Below are positions 8,852 to 17,300 of a stretch of 31,348 nt of DNA, one piece after another. This DNA is from Aphodosoma sp045614825 (GTDB lineage: Bacteria > Bacteroidota > Bacteroidia > Bacteroidales > Paludibacteraceae). The stretch lies in contig JAZLDO010000140.1 of NCBI GenBank assembly GCA_045614825.1, positions 1 through 31,348 on the forward strand, in the 5' to 3' direction. Under the pieces are notes generated by a model that saw nothing but the letters and a program-made list of their open reading frames with translations, had not been told where the DNA came from and did no database searches. Made by a program: the position numbers and the translations under genes. The first letter of the stretch is position 1. Each line of letters starts with the position of its first letter.

Positions 8852-9973
8852 ATGTTTTTAGTTAATAAACTAATAGGTAGATGTCGAACTTTATATTGTA
8901 AAGGTCGAGATTTTCGTACTTCTAGGAAAATTATTGTTTTTGAGTCTGATGATTGGGGGTCTATTCGAGTTCCTTCGGTTGCAGTTAAAAATAAATTGAT
9001 TGATTTAGGGTACAATATGAATTCTCGACCTTATGAAAGATTAGATGGATTGGAATCTAATGAAGATGTGGAAGAGTTATTCAATATATTATTAAAATAT
9101 AAGGATGCCAAAGGCAATCATCCTATTATAACCGCAAATATGGTAATGGGGAATCCTGATTTTGGACTTATAAAAGAACATAATTTTGAAGAATATTATT
9201 TAGAAAAAGTAGAAGATACATATTTGCGTTATGAAAATTCTAGTCAGGTTTTAGATTTATTGAAAAAGGGTTTATGTTTAGGTGTTGTTATGCCTCAATT
9301 TCATGGTAGAGAGCATTTTAATGTTTTAGCATGGTTGCAGGCTCTTAGAAATCAAGATGAGGATGTTATCTGTGCGTTTGATAATGAAATGTGTGGTATT
9401 TTTCCCAAAAAAGCGCCATATCGAGGTAATCAATTTATGAGAGCATATGAGAATATTGATGGTTGTAATAGTGATTACATTGAGAAAAGTATAGAGGAGG
9501 GGTTGGTTTTGTTTAAAAAATGTTGGGGGTTTAATTCTAAATCATTTGTAGCACCTTGTTATTTGTGGGATGAAAGTATAGAGAGAAAATTATATGATTA
9601 TAATGTTGAAATTATTCAATCTGGACGCCCTAATAAAAAATCGTTTAATAATAGCAGATTAATTTATACTTATTCGGGAGAAAAAAATGCTTTAGGTCAA
9701 ATATATTCCGTTCGGAATACACGATTTGAACCCGCAGTATTAAAAAATTATGAGAAAGCATTGGAGTTATTATTGAGAGATATTGACGATATTTTTAGTA
9801 AAAATAAGATTGCAATCATATCATCACATAGAATTAATTATACGAGTCGTTTGTCTCGAAAAAATAGAGATTTATCTTTAGGGTTGTTAGACTTATTTTT
9901 GAAAACTGTGTTAAAGAAATATCCAGATTTAGAGTTCTTAAGTACTGACAAACTAGTGTCTATTTATGATTAG
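8852..9973 (+). CDS. Polysaccharide deacetylase-like protein
   Basis: I place the start at the ATG at 8852, 5 bases after the upstream stop, in preference to an in-frame TTG at 8840; this gives 373 residues. FESDDWGSIR (about 30-39) supplies an Asp-Asp pair, PQFHGREHFN (148-157) two histidines, APCYLWDE (234-241) a later conserved motif and SSHRINY (324-330) another His. This is the pattern of the NodB-like carbohydrate esterase 4 fold in a distant branch often annotated as polysaccharide (de)acetylase. No signal peptide is evident, so it may act on a cytoplasmic or membrane-associated intermediate. Next to two ATP-grasp ligases, it could free an amine that a ligase then acylates. Confidence 0.75.
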   Translation: MFLVNKLIGRCRTLYCKGRDFRTSRKIIVFESDDWGSIRVPSVAVKNKLIDLGYNMNSRPYERLDGLESNEDVEELFNILLKYKDAKGNHPIITANMVMGNPDFGLIKEHNFEEYYLEKVEDTYLRYENSSQVLDLLKKGLCLGVVMPQFHGREHFNVLAWLQALRNQDEDVICAFDNEMCGIFPKKAPYRGNQFMRAYENIDGCNSDYIEKSIEEGLVLFKKCWGFNSKSFVAPCYLWDESIERKLYDYNVEIIQSGRPNKKSFNNSRLIYTYSGEKNALGQIYSVRNTRFEPAVLKNYEKALELLLRDIDDIFSKNKIAIISSHRINYTSRLSRKNRDLSLGLLDLFLKTVLKKYPDLEFLSTDKLVSIYD

Positions 9974-9985
9974 ATTATTAAAGAA

Positions 9986-11185
9986 ATGAATATAAAATTA
10001 GATAGATTTCTTAATTATACTTTTATATCATTAGAGATATTGATTCTTATGTTGTATCATCATTTTCCCGTGATTGGTGTAGGAAGGCATATACCATACT
10101 ATTTGTCAATAGTATGTTTGGGGGTTAATGTATATTACAGTAAGAGAATTTTCAATACTCCATATATTTATTGGTTTCTTTGGGTTGTATTTGCGATTTT
10201 AAATACATATTTTAAAGGTGGGCAATTAGAGCAATCTGGGACTCAACTTTCTGTCTTCTGTCAAATATTTTCTAATTTTGTTTTATTATATGTTGTTTCT
10301 TTAGAATTTCAAAGGAATAGAATATATTTACTTAAATTTATTATTGTCTGTTTATTGATATATGCATTTGGTTCTTTTTTTTCTGTAACTAGTATACATG
10401 GAGGACGCGAACTTGCTTTTGATGGGAATACAACAATTCTTATGATAATGTTTTTGCCGATGTTTGGAATGTTATTATTTCAGTATAAAAGGTTATCTAT
10501 GCCAATGCTTTTGCTTTATATTGTTGTAGCATTGTATTTTATTGTTGTCGGAGCAACTCGTAAAGCAATTGGGGGACTTGCGGTTGTGGGATTTCTGTTT
10601 GTATTATCAAGAGTAAATTTTCGTTCATTTAAAGCAATTATGTTTGTTATTATTGCTTTTGTTTTCGTTTATTTTGCATTTGATTATATGATGGAGAATA
10701 CTATGCTTGGTGAGCGTTTAGAAGAAGGGGTAGATAGGGGTGATTTATTTGTGCCATATGAACTTCGTGATCATTGGTTTTTTAAGTTTGTGGGAAATAG
10801 AGCTCGTTATTATTTTTTAGGATGGAAATGTTTTATTAGTAATTTTTGGACAGGATTAGGTTTAAGAAATTATATAATGTATGATCCTGAAGGTCATACA
10901 CTTCACACTGAATATATGGTGCAATTTGCAGAGTGTGGTTTAATCGGATTCACGTTATATGTGTTATTTATGGGGTGGATGGCATATAATCTTTTGTATA
11001 TATTTTTTAAAATTGAAAAACGTGAAACGTTGATATATGCAGGTATATATGGAGCTATTTTATTTATTTCGTTTACAGCGTGGACTTATCAGTTTCCAAT
11101 ATATTTTATTGTATTTGGAGTTATAATAGGATATTGTAAAGATAAAAGATTAATAAAAAAATTATATGCAAATAGGAATTTATAA
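9986..11185 (+). CDS. O-antigen ligase/polymerase (Wzy-like) membrane protein
   Basis: 399 residues, largely hydrophobic, with about 10-12 membrane segments and a long periplasmic loop. VVGATRKAIGGLAVVGF around 186-202 and the loop ending GLGLRNYIMYDPEGHTLHTE then Y (about 290-310) match the Wzy_C/O-antigen ligase family, in which an Arg and a loop His are functionally important. As the only polymerase candidate in the window, it most likely joins flipped repeat units in the periplasm. A ligase role cannot be excluded from sequence. It begins 12 bases after the deacetylase gene, and the next ATP-grasp gene starts 20 bases before its stop. Confidence 0.85.
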   Translation: MNIKLDRFLNYTFISLEILILMLYHHFPVIGVGRHIPYYLSIVCLGVNVYYSKRIFNTPYIYWFLWVVFAILNTYFKGGQLEQSGTQLSVFCQIFSNFVLLYVVSLEFQRNRIYLLKFIIVCLLIYAFGSFFSVTSIHGGRELAFDGNTTILMIMFLPMFGMLLFQYKRLSMPMLLLYIVVALYFIVVGATRKAIGGLAVVGFLFVLSRVNFRSFKAIMFVIIAFVFVYFAFDYMMENTMLGERLEEGVDRGDLFVPYELRDHWFFKFVGNRARYYFLGWKCFISNFWTGLGLRNYIMYDPEGHTLHTEYMVQFAECGLIGFTLYVLFMGWMAYNLLYIFFKIEKRETLIYAGIYGAILFISFTAWTYQFPIYFIVFGVIIGYCKDKRLIKKLYANRNL

Positions 11186-12191
11186 AAAAGATGGTTCGTT
11201 TAGTGATGGCTGGATTGCATATTGCGAGCGAAATAATATTCCTTATAAATTGGTTGATGTTTATGCTAATGATATAATTGCGCAATTGGCCGATTGCGAT
11301 ATTTTTATGTGGCATTTTCATCATGCTGATTATAGAGATGTAAAATTTGCTAAATCGTTATTAATATCTTTAGAAAATAGCGGTAGGAAAGTCTTCCCTA
11401 ATGCTAATACCTGTTGGCATTTTGATGATAAAATTGCTCAAAAATATTTATTAGAATCAATTAGTGCTCCATTGGTGCCAACTTATGTTTTTTATTCAAA
11501 AAAAGAAGCAAAAGCTTGGATAGAGACAACTACTTTTCCTAAAGTATTCAAACTGAAAGGAGGTGCTGGTGCTATGAATGTAAAATTGGCAAAAACTAAA
11601 AAACAAGCAGTAAAATTCATCAATCGCACCTTTTCTATTGGGTTTCCACAATACGATAAATTGGGATATATATGTGATAAATTACAAAAATATATACATA
11701 AAAAGGGTTCGTTCAGAAGTTTATTAGGATCTTTTTATTATGCAATAAAACCTTATCCTACCGAATTTTCTCGTTACCAGGGTAATGAGAAGGGTTATGT
11801 TTATTTTCAAGATTTTATTCCTAACAATAAATTTGATATTCGTATTTGTGTAGTTGAAGGTAAGGCTTTTGGTTTAAAGCGTTTGGTTCGTGATAATGAT
11901 TTTCGAGCGTCTGGTAGTGGTAGTATTATTTATGATAAGAGTGAATTGGACGAACGTTGCGTGCAAATTGCTTTTGATGTTAATAAAAAATTAAAAGCTC
12001 AATCAGTTGCTTTTGATTTTGTTTTTGATGAAAAAGATAATCCTTTGATTGTTGAGATTAGTTATGGTTATATAGCCGAGGCTTATCGTAAATGTCAAGG
12101 TTATTGGACAGAAAATATGCTGTGGTATGAGGGTGAAGATTTTGATTTTTGTGGTTGGATGGTTGAATCATTAATACGAGGACTTAAATGA
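11166..12191 (+). CDS. Second ATP-grasp ligase, RimK/glutathione synthase-like
   Basis: 341 residues. After a short alpha/beta N-terminal domain (MQIGIYKKDGSF, then ADCDIFMWHFHHADYRD), the ATP-grasp region shows VFPNANTCWHFDDK (76-89), PKVFKLKGGAGAMNV (125-139) with the nucleotide-binding lysines, YFQDFIPNNKFDIRI (213-227) and PLIVEISYGY (293-302), where Glu297 is the likely metal ligand and Ser replaces the usual Asn. It is not a close relative of the ATP-grasp protein at 7687. It overlaps the polymerase gene by 20 bases and the next glycosyltransferase by 4 (ATGA). A role in coupling an amino acid or other acid to the glycan is inferred from family and place only. Confidence 0.8.
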   Translation: MQIGIYKKDGSFSDGWIAYCERNNIPYKLVDVYANDIIAQLADCDIFMWHFHHADYRDVKFAKSLLISLENSGRKVFPNANTCWHFDDKIAQKYLLESISAPLVPTYVFYSKKEAKAWIETTTFPKVFKLKGGAGAMNVKLAKTKKQAVKFINRTFSIGFPQYDKLGYICDKLQKYIHKKGSFRSLLGSFYYAIKPYPTEFSRYQGNEKGYVYFQDFIPNNKFDIRICVVEGKAFGLKRLVRDNDFRASGSGSIIYDKSELDERCVQIAFDVNKKLKAQSVAFDFVFDEKDNPLIVEISYGYIAEAYRKCQGYWTENMLWYEGEDFDFCGWMVESLIRGLK

Positions 12192-13285
12192 AAATTTTAT
12201 TTTTTGTGCAAAATTTAAGTAGAGGTGGGAAGGAACGTAGGTTAGTTGAATTGTTGTCTTATTTACAATATGTTACTAAATATGATATGAAGGTGGTATT
12301 GCTGTATGATGACATTGCTTATTCGAAATTTTTCTCATTAGGTGTGGATTATATTGTATTAAATAAGCAATTAGGGAAAAAAAATTTAAGTCCTTTTTGT
12401 GAGTTTTATGATATTTGTAAGGATTACAAACCGGATATTATTCATGCATGGGGTGTTGGGGAGGTTTTTTATACTATACCAACTAAATTTTTATTGGGCA
12501 TTCCATTAGTTAATAGTCAGATAGCTGATAGTCGTGGTTTTAAGGGTATGTCGTTTTTTTTTAAAGTTGCATCATGGATTAATTTTAAATTTTCTAATAT
12601 TATATGCTCTAATTCATTTGCTGGTCTTAAGGTATATAAACAAGATAAGAAAAAAAAATCTGTTGTTATTTATAATGGATTAGATGAGAATAGGTTTGTT
12701 AATTTAGCAGATAAAAAGGGAATTAGAGAAAAGTATGGTATAAAAACAGAATATGCAGTTATTATGGCTGCTACTTATTCAGTAAATAAGGATTGGAATC
12801 GATTTTTTGAGATTGCTAAATATGTTACAACATTGCGAAATGATATAACTTTTATTGGTGTGGGTGCAGAAGCTGATGGTAAGATATATAAGCAAATGTT
12901 GGAATTATCTAAAGGACATCAAAATATATTGATTAAAGGTCGTTGTAGTGAGGTGGAAAATCTTGTTAATGTGTGTGATATAGGAGTTTTATTTTCTACT
13001 CATGGAGAAGGGGTATCTAATACTATATTGGAATATCTTGCTTTAGGGAAACCTGTCGTTGTTGATAAAGAGGGGGGGTCTTCTGAATTTATAAAAGATG
13101 GTGATAATGGTTTTTTTACAGAAGGAATGTTGACTGAAGATGTAGGTAATTTGATTATTAAATTGATTGATGATGAAAAAATGAGATTTGAAATTGGAGG
13201 GAGGGGGAAACAAACTATTTTAGATTTGTTTACTTTGGGTAGAATGGGAGATCGGTTTGTGAAAGTTTATGAAACATTATTATAA
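12188..13285 (+). CDS. GT4-family glycosyltransferase
   Basis: 365 residues, GT-B fold. The N-terminal domain starts KILFFVQNLSRGGKERRLVE, with the glycine loop typical of GT4. The C-terminal domain has VIMAATYSVNKDW, IKGRCSEVENLVNVCDI and the donor-site motif GEGVSNTILEYLALGKPVVV, where two glutamates eight residues apart (EGVSNTILE) match the EX7E motif. It should transfer a nucleotide-activated sugar to the lipid-linked repeat unit at the cytoplasmic membrane face. The specific donor is unknown. A run of seven G residues at 13072-13078 lies just after the donor motif (Glu-Gly-Gly), a possible slippage site. Its ATG overlaps the preceding TGA. Confidence 0.88.
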   Translation: MKILFFVQNLSRGGKERRLVELLSYLQYVTKYDMKVVLLYDDIAYSKFFSLGVDYIVLNKQLGKKNLSPFCEFYDICKDYKPDIIHAWGVGEVFYTIPTKFLLGIPLVNSQIADSRGFKGMSFFFKVASWINFKFSNIICSNSFAGLKVYKQDKKKKSVVIYNGLDENRFVNLADKKGIREKYGIKTEYAVIMAATYSVNKDWNRFFEIAKYVTTLRNDITFIGVGAEADGKIYKQMLELSKGHQNILIKGRCSEVENLVNVCDIGVLFSTHGEGVSNTILEYLALGKPVVVDKEGGSSEFIKDGDNGFFTEGMLTEDVGNLIIKLIDDEKMRFEIGGRGKQTILDLFTLGRMGDRFVKVYETLL

Positions 13286-13326
13286 GAAAAATAATTTACT
13301 TTTAAGCAAGAAGCATAATTTGTTTT

Positions 13327-14430
13327 ATGAAAATATTGTTGGCTTCACCATATGGTAAGATTACTGGTGGTATAGCACGTTGGACTGGTCATATCCTTGA
13401 CTTTTATGCTAATAAGGGCAAAAATGATTGTGAGATGGATTTGTTGTCGATGGGGCGTTCTACTTTTGTGAATACTCATTCATCTTTATTTTTTCGTATT
13501 AAATCAGCCATAAAAGATTATAGTGCTATTTTACGTGAGTATAAGTATAGATTAATTGTAGGTAAATATGATTTAGTGCATGTAGCATCGAGTGCAAGTA
13601 TTAGTTTGTTGAAAGATTGGTATATGGCAGATGTGGCGAAAAAAATGGGAGTAAAGTTTGTTATACATTTTAGATTTGGACGTATTCCAGAACTTAAAGA
13701 ACAAAATAATTGGGAGTGGAAATTGTTGTGTAGAGTAGTGAAAAAAGCAGATAAGGCAGTGGTTATCGATTCGATGTCGTATAATGCTTTAGTAGATAGT
13801 GGGTTTGATAATATTGAATTTTTGCCTAATCCAGTATCTCCTCAAGTGGTTGATATTGCTAGTGAAAATAAAGATACAGAAAGAGAAGCACGAACAATAT
13901 TATTTGTAGGGCATGTGGTGAAAACTAAAGGTGTTGTAGAATTAGTTGAAGCATGTAAGATGATTGAAAATATTAAAGTGAGAGTGGTTGGTACTATAAC
14001 AGATGATATGCGTAATGAATTAATTGCCCAGACTGAAAATGCTAAGTGGTTGGAACTTGTAGGAGAAGAGCCTTATGAAGAGGTGATAAAAGAGATGTTA
14101 AGATGTGATTTGTTTGTTTTACCTACTTATACTGAGGGTTTCCCAAATGTGATATTGGAGAGTATGGCGTGTGGTTGTGCTATTGTGACTACACCTGTTG
14201 GGGCAATTCCAGAAATGTTGGAAGAAGAGAATGGTCAAAGATATGGTTGGCTAGTTGAACCTCAGAAGATAGAACCATTGCGTGAGGCTATAGTTGAGAT
14301 GTTGGATGATGAAGAGTTGAAAGAAGAGTGTAGAGAAAATGTGCAAAAACGAGTTGTTGAAAGATACAATATGGTTGCTGTGTGGAATATGTTAATTAAA
14401 ATATGGAGAGGTGTAAATGAATATTGTTAG
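13327..14430 (+). CDS. GT4-family glycosyltransferase
   Basis: 367 residues, GT-B fold. The start is MKILLASPYGKITGGIARWT with the GT4 glycine loop. The C-terminal half begins ARTILFVGHVVKTKGVVELV, then VGEEPYEEVIKEMLRCDLFV and the EX7E donor site in TEGFPNVILESMACGCAIVT, followed by PVGAIPEML. It is a different transferase from the preceding gene and presumably adds another sugar of the same repeat unit. There are 41 bases between the two genes. Its 3' end overlaps the next acetyltransferase gene by 14 bases. Confidence 0.88.
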   Translation: MKILLASPYGKITGGIARWTGHILDFYANKGKNDCEMDLLSMGRSTFVNTHSSLFFRIKSAIKDYSAILREYKYRLIVGKYDLVHVASSASISLLKDWYMADVAKKMGVKFVIHFRFGRIPELKEQNNWEWKLLCRVVKKADKAVVIDSMSYNALVDSGFDNIEFLPNPVSPQVVDIASENKDTEREARTILFVGHVVKTKGVVELVEACKMIENIKVRVVGTITDDMRNELIAQTENAKWLELVGEEPYEEVIKEMLRCDLFVLPTYTEGFPNVILESMACGCAIVTTPVGAIPEMLEEENGQRYGWLVEPQKIEPLREAIVEMLDDEELKEECRENVQKRVVERYNMVAVWNMLIKIWRGVNEYC

Positions 14431-15022
14431 AAAGATAAAGAATAATAGATTCGTTCGTGGGTTTTATATGATATATCGTAATTATTTCGGATTTTCTAAA
14501 AAGAAATTCGGGTATATTGCTGATGATGTGATAATTACCCCCCCCTATTATTTTTCTAATCCTAAAAATGTATTTTTGAGTGAAGGTGTTTCGTTAGGTT
14601 CTCATGCTAATATTCTGACTACTAATGCATGTTTTAAAATGGGTTTGAATTCATATACTGCAAGAGGATTGAATGTTTCTACTGGAAATCATGCTATGGT
14701 AATTGGAAGATTTTCACGTTTAATTACAGAAGCAGATAAACCAAAGGGGTTAGATAAAGATGTTATAGTTGAAGAAGATGTGTGGATTGGAATGAATGTA
14801 ACGTTGCTTGCTGGGGTTATTATTGGTCGTGGATGTACAGTGGCAGCTGGGGCTGTGGTGTCGAAAAGTATGCCTCCGTATTGTGTGGTAGGTGGAGTCC
14901 CCGCAAAACCGATAAAATTTAAATGGACTATTGATGAGATTTTGCAACACGAATCGATGTTGTATCCAGAAGAGGAGAGATATACAAGAGAAGAGTTAGA
15001 TGAGATTTTTAGTAAATACTGA
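14417..15022 (+). CDS. Hexapeptide-repeat O-acetyltransferase (Maa/WbbJ-like)
   Basis: 201 residues. Hexapeptide turns run from about residue 38 (VIITPPYYFSN) through VSLGSHANILT and VSTGNHAMVIG to EDVWIGMNVTLLAGVIIGRG and VVGGVPAKPIK. His in TGNHAM is the likely catalytic residue of this branch. It should acetylate a sugar of the repeat unit or its precursor. Codons 41-43 (Thr-Pro-Pro) contain an uninterrupted run of eight C residues at 14538-14545, so slippage could turn the gene off. The last 27 codons (14942-15022, starting LQHESMLYPEEERYTREEL) recur in diverged form at 17201-17293, after three further genes. Confidence 0.85.
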   Translation: MNIVRKIKNNRFVRGFYMIYRNYFGFSKKKFGYIADDVIITPPYYFSNPKNVFLSEGVSLGSHANILTTNACFKMGLNSYTARGLNVSTGNHAMVIGRFSRLITEADKPKGLDKDVIVEEDVWIGMNVTLLAGVIIGRGCTVAAGAVVSKSMPPYCVVGGVPAKPIKFKWTIDEILQHESMLYPEEERYTREELDEIFSKY

Positions 15023-15086
15023 AAGTCGATAGTCTAATATTTAAAGGAGAAATGTTTAATAAGTATTAAAAACAAACATATTGAAT

Positions 15087-15857
15087 ATGAGTTGTTTGGG
15101 TGATAATAAGAGATACTCCGTTGTGTCGTTGGGATTCTTTTGTTCTGTGGCTTTAGAGAATGAAAGAATTGGAATCCGTGATTGTAGTTTGCCTTTTGAT
15201 TGGTTGATTGCTGGAGATTTTGAAAGGGTTTTATGGCTGATAGAAAATGATTTTAAAGATTTTCTATTAGAAGAAAATTTGTATCAAGAGTATGATATAG
15301 ACCCTAATTATTACTATGATTGTGAAAGTAAGGTCCACTTTTATCATGACTTTTTGCATAATATTCCGTTAAGAAATCAATATAATTCTGTTAAAGATAA
15401 ATATAATAGACGAATAAAGCGATTTTATAAAGTTATTAGTCAACCGACTTTGTTTGTAAGATATTGTTCGGAAGGTGAAAAAGAGTTGAATTATATCAAG
15501 AAAAATAGAGAAGAAATATTAAATATCTTAAGGCGGTATAATCCCAATAATGAAATTATTTATATTTATACAGGAAATAAAAATGAACAAGTGGATGATG
15601 GTGTTTTTTGTGTAGAAGCAGATAAAAATGATGGAGTAGCAAGAGTATATCTGAATAAATTGCCTCAATTGGAGAGTTTTTTGCTTGATAAATCAGTTTT
15701 GACTGAAAAGGAAATAAATGATAATGCAGAAAAGGCTAGAATAAAAAATAGATTTTCTGATTTTAAGAAATTGTTGAAAAAAATAAGGAGTCGTTTGGCT
15801 GGCAAATTGAGAATTGCTTATTATCATGATAAGCAATATTCTGATTTATTAAAATAG
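15087..15857 (+). CDS. DUF1796-family putative papain-like cysteine peptidase
   Basis: I choose the ATG at 15087 rather than an in-frame TTG at 15081; the result is 256 residues. SVVSLGFFCSVALE near the N-terminus holds the conserved cysteine, followed by SLPFDWLIAG, HFYHDFLHN and RRIKRFYKVI with TLFVRYCSEGEKEL. These are hallmarks of DUF1796, a family predicted to have a papain-like fold and found in many surface-polysaccharide loci; no reaction is established. No signal peptide is seen. It is the first of three genes lying between the two copies of the acetyltransferase 3' end. The SGNH gene starts 4 bases after its stop. Confidence 0.75.
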   Translation: MSCLGDNKRYSVVSLGFFCSVALENERIGIRDCSLPFDWLIAGDFERVLWLIENDFKDFLLEENLYQEYDIDPNYYYDCESKVHFYHDFLHNIPLRNQYNSVKDKYNRRIKRFYKVISQPTLFVRYCSEGEKELNYIKKNREEILNILRRYNPNNEIIYIYTGNKNEQVDDGVFCVEADKNDGVARVYLNKLPQLESFLLDKSVLTEKEINDNAEKARIKNRFSDFKKLLKKIRSRLAGKLRIAYYHDKQYSDLLK

Positions 15858-15861
15858 AGGA

Positions 15862-16446
15862 ATGAATAGAATAATATATTTATTGATTTGTTTTATGCTA
15901 TTATCCTGCGATTCATATGTAGATAATAAAATGATAATAGCTGGGGATTCGATGGCGTATCATTTGTGTGCAGATGACTATATGTTTGGTCGAGTATGTG
16001 AAAATGTAGCAGTGAATGGTTCTCTGATACAGGATGTAAAAAAACAATTATATTCTATAAAAGAGGATGAAGGTGATGTTCTTGTTGTATGGAGTGGAAT
16101 AAATAATTTTTTCAGGTATAAGGGAGATGATTGTGTTGATGAAATATTGGTTTTATATAGTGAATTGTTAGATGAATATGCAACGCACTATGAAAAGATT
16201 ATTCTTGTAGAGTTACTACCAACGATAGCAACTTTTGAGGATGGAAGTGTTGATGTTGTACCTATGATAAATAGTAGGTTGCGATTAATTGTTGATGAGT
16301 ATGAGAATGTGGTTTTATTGCGACATAACGAAGCATTATTAAATATAGATGGTTCGTTGAATGAAACTATGACAACAGATGGGTTGCATTTAAATGAAAA
16401 TGGCAATGATTTGGTGTGGTCGGAATTGCGGAAATTGATTTATTGA
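15862..16446 (+). CDS. SGNH/GDSL hydrolase-like lipoprotein
   Basis: 194 residues. A short signal sequence ends in a lipobox (LLSC, Cys16), so the mature protein is probably lipid-anchored. The body shows the SGNH blocks: GDSM (28-31, nucleophile Ser30), VNGS (51-54), WSGINNF (77-83, block III Asn) and DGLHLN (173-178, Asp173 and His176). Members act as esterases or acyl transferases on sugars, and one on the envelope could remove or move O-acyl groups on the polysaccharide made by the upstream acyltransferases. The next gene's ATG lies 2 bases after the stop. No gene for a partner membrane acyltransferase remains after it, only a fragment at 17134-17200. Confidence 0.82.
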   Translation: MNRIIYLLICFMLLSCDSYVDNKMIIAGDSMAYHLCADDYMFGRVCENVAVNGSLIQDVKKQLYSIKEDEGDVLVVWSGINNFFRYKGDDCVDEILVLYSELLDEYATHYEKIILVELLPTIATFEDGSVDVVPMINSRLRLIVDEYENVVLLRHNEALLNIDGSLNETMTTDGLHLNENGNDLVWSELRKLIY

Positions 16447-16448
16447 TT

Positions 16449-17120
16449 ATGAGAAAGATTATTTTGATTTTTATTATAGGGGTTGTATCTTTGGGTTGTT
16501 CGGCTCAAACTTTGTTAGATTTAGACTATCAAAAGAAAGGGTTTTCTATTGGGTTGAATACTGATAAACGAGCTATGGCGTCGTACTATATTGTCGATTG
16601 GTGTCAATTGCGTGTTTCTCATTCTGTTATATTTGATTCGTGGAAATTTCAGCAATATGGTTTGATTGGTAATTTTAGGGTTTTAGGAAAAAATGATACC
16701 CGATGGACTGTATATTTGTCTCCTTTTGTTAATAGTGATTATACTTTGGCTTACTATAATGTAGGATTAGGTGTATCAGTTAATTATTCCACTTGTAAAT
16801 ATTTTAAATTGTCGGCAACAGCAAGGTATTGTTATGATTCAAAAATTAATCATCAGCTTCAATATGAGGTGTCTGCATTAGGTTGTATTAATGATATTTT
16901 TGGTTTATTTGTGTCGTATGATAATATTCCTAATTTTAGATATGTTGAAAAATCTTATTTAAATGTGGGAGCTATTGTTTCAGTTGGAGGCTTGTCAGTA
17001 AAACCATATGTGAGAACAAGTGTGTTGTCTAAATCAGATTTGTCTATGGCGAAGTTTAATATAGCACTTGCATATACTTTTAAAAATTGTCGAAGAGGAG
17101 TTGAATCTTCTTTGAAATAG
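16449..17120 (+). CDS. Secreted outer-membrane beta-barrel-like protein, unknown function
   Basis: I take the ATG at 16449, two bases after the upstream stop, over a GTG at 16416 that would run through that gene; the result is 223 residues. MRKIILIFIIGVVSLGCSAQ is a signal peptide, probably cleaved near CSA-Q. The mature part is made of short alternating hydrophobic/polar strands (for example WTVYLSPFVNSDYTLAYYNV and KLSATARYCY) and ends near AKFNIALAYTF, a pattern of small outer-membrane barrels in this phylum. I do not recognise a specific family; an envelope role next to the SGNH lipoprotein is inferred. Confidence 0.6.
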   Translation: MRKIILIFIIGVVSLGCSAQTLLDLDYQKKGFSIGLNTDKRAMASYYIVDWCQLRVSHSVIFDSWKFQQYGLIGNFRVLGKNDTRWTVYLSPFVNSDYTLAYYNVGLGVSVNYSTCKYFKLSATARYCYDSKINHQLQYEVSALGCINDIFGLFVSYDNIPNFRYVEKSYLNVGAIVSVGGLSVKPYVRTSVLSKSDLSMAKFNIALAYTFKNCRRGVESSLK

Positions 17121-17133
17121 TTATTTTTGTGAT

Positions 17134-17229
17134 ATGAATAAATTAAATGATAAAAAACAAATCATTTCATTTGTACTGTTTTGTGCAGTTATTATTGGGT
17201 TTGCAACACGAATCGATGTTGTATCCTGA
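17134..17229 (+). pseudogene. Truncated gene start fused to the orphan acetyltransferase tail
   Basis: An ATG at 17134, 13 bases after the barrel gene, opens a 31-codon frame starting MNKLNDKKQIISFVLFCAVI, a hydrophobic N-terminus like that of a membrane protein. Near 17200 the sequence becomes the acetyltransferase 3' end in another frame, and this frame stops at 17227-17229. I read it as the first 22 or so codons of a lost membrane protein cut at a recombination junction. Confidence 0.6.
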
Positions 17230-17293
17230 GGAGGAGAGATATACAAGAGAAGAGTTAGAAGAAATTTTTAGAGAATATAAGTTTTTAAAATAA
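17201..17293 (+). pseudogene. Orphan 3' end of a second hexapeptide acetyltransferase copy
   Basis: Thirty codons plus TAA. The peptide begins LQHESMLYPEEERYTREELE and ends EIFREYKFLK, against LQHESMLYPEEERYTREELD and EIFSKY at the end of the intact gene (14942-15022). The first 50 or so bases are nearly identical and the end is more diverged, with four extra codons. There is no start. It lies 7 bases before the next gene, so the ancestral order was probably acetyltransferase followed directly by the gene at 17301. This repeats the arrangement at 3392-3478. Confidence 0.9.
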
Positions 17294-17300
17294 TTGATTT

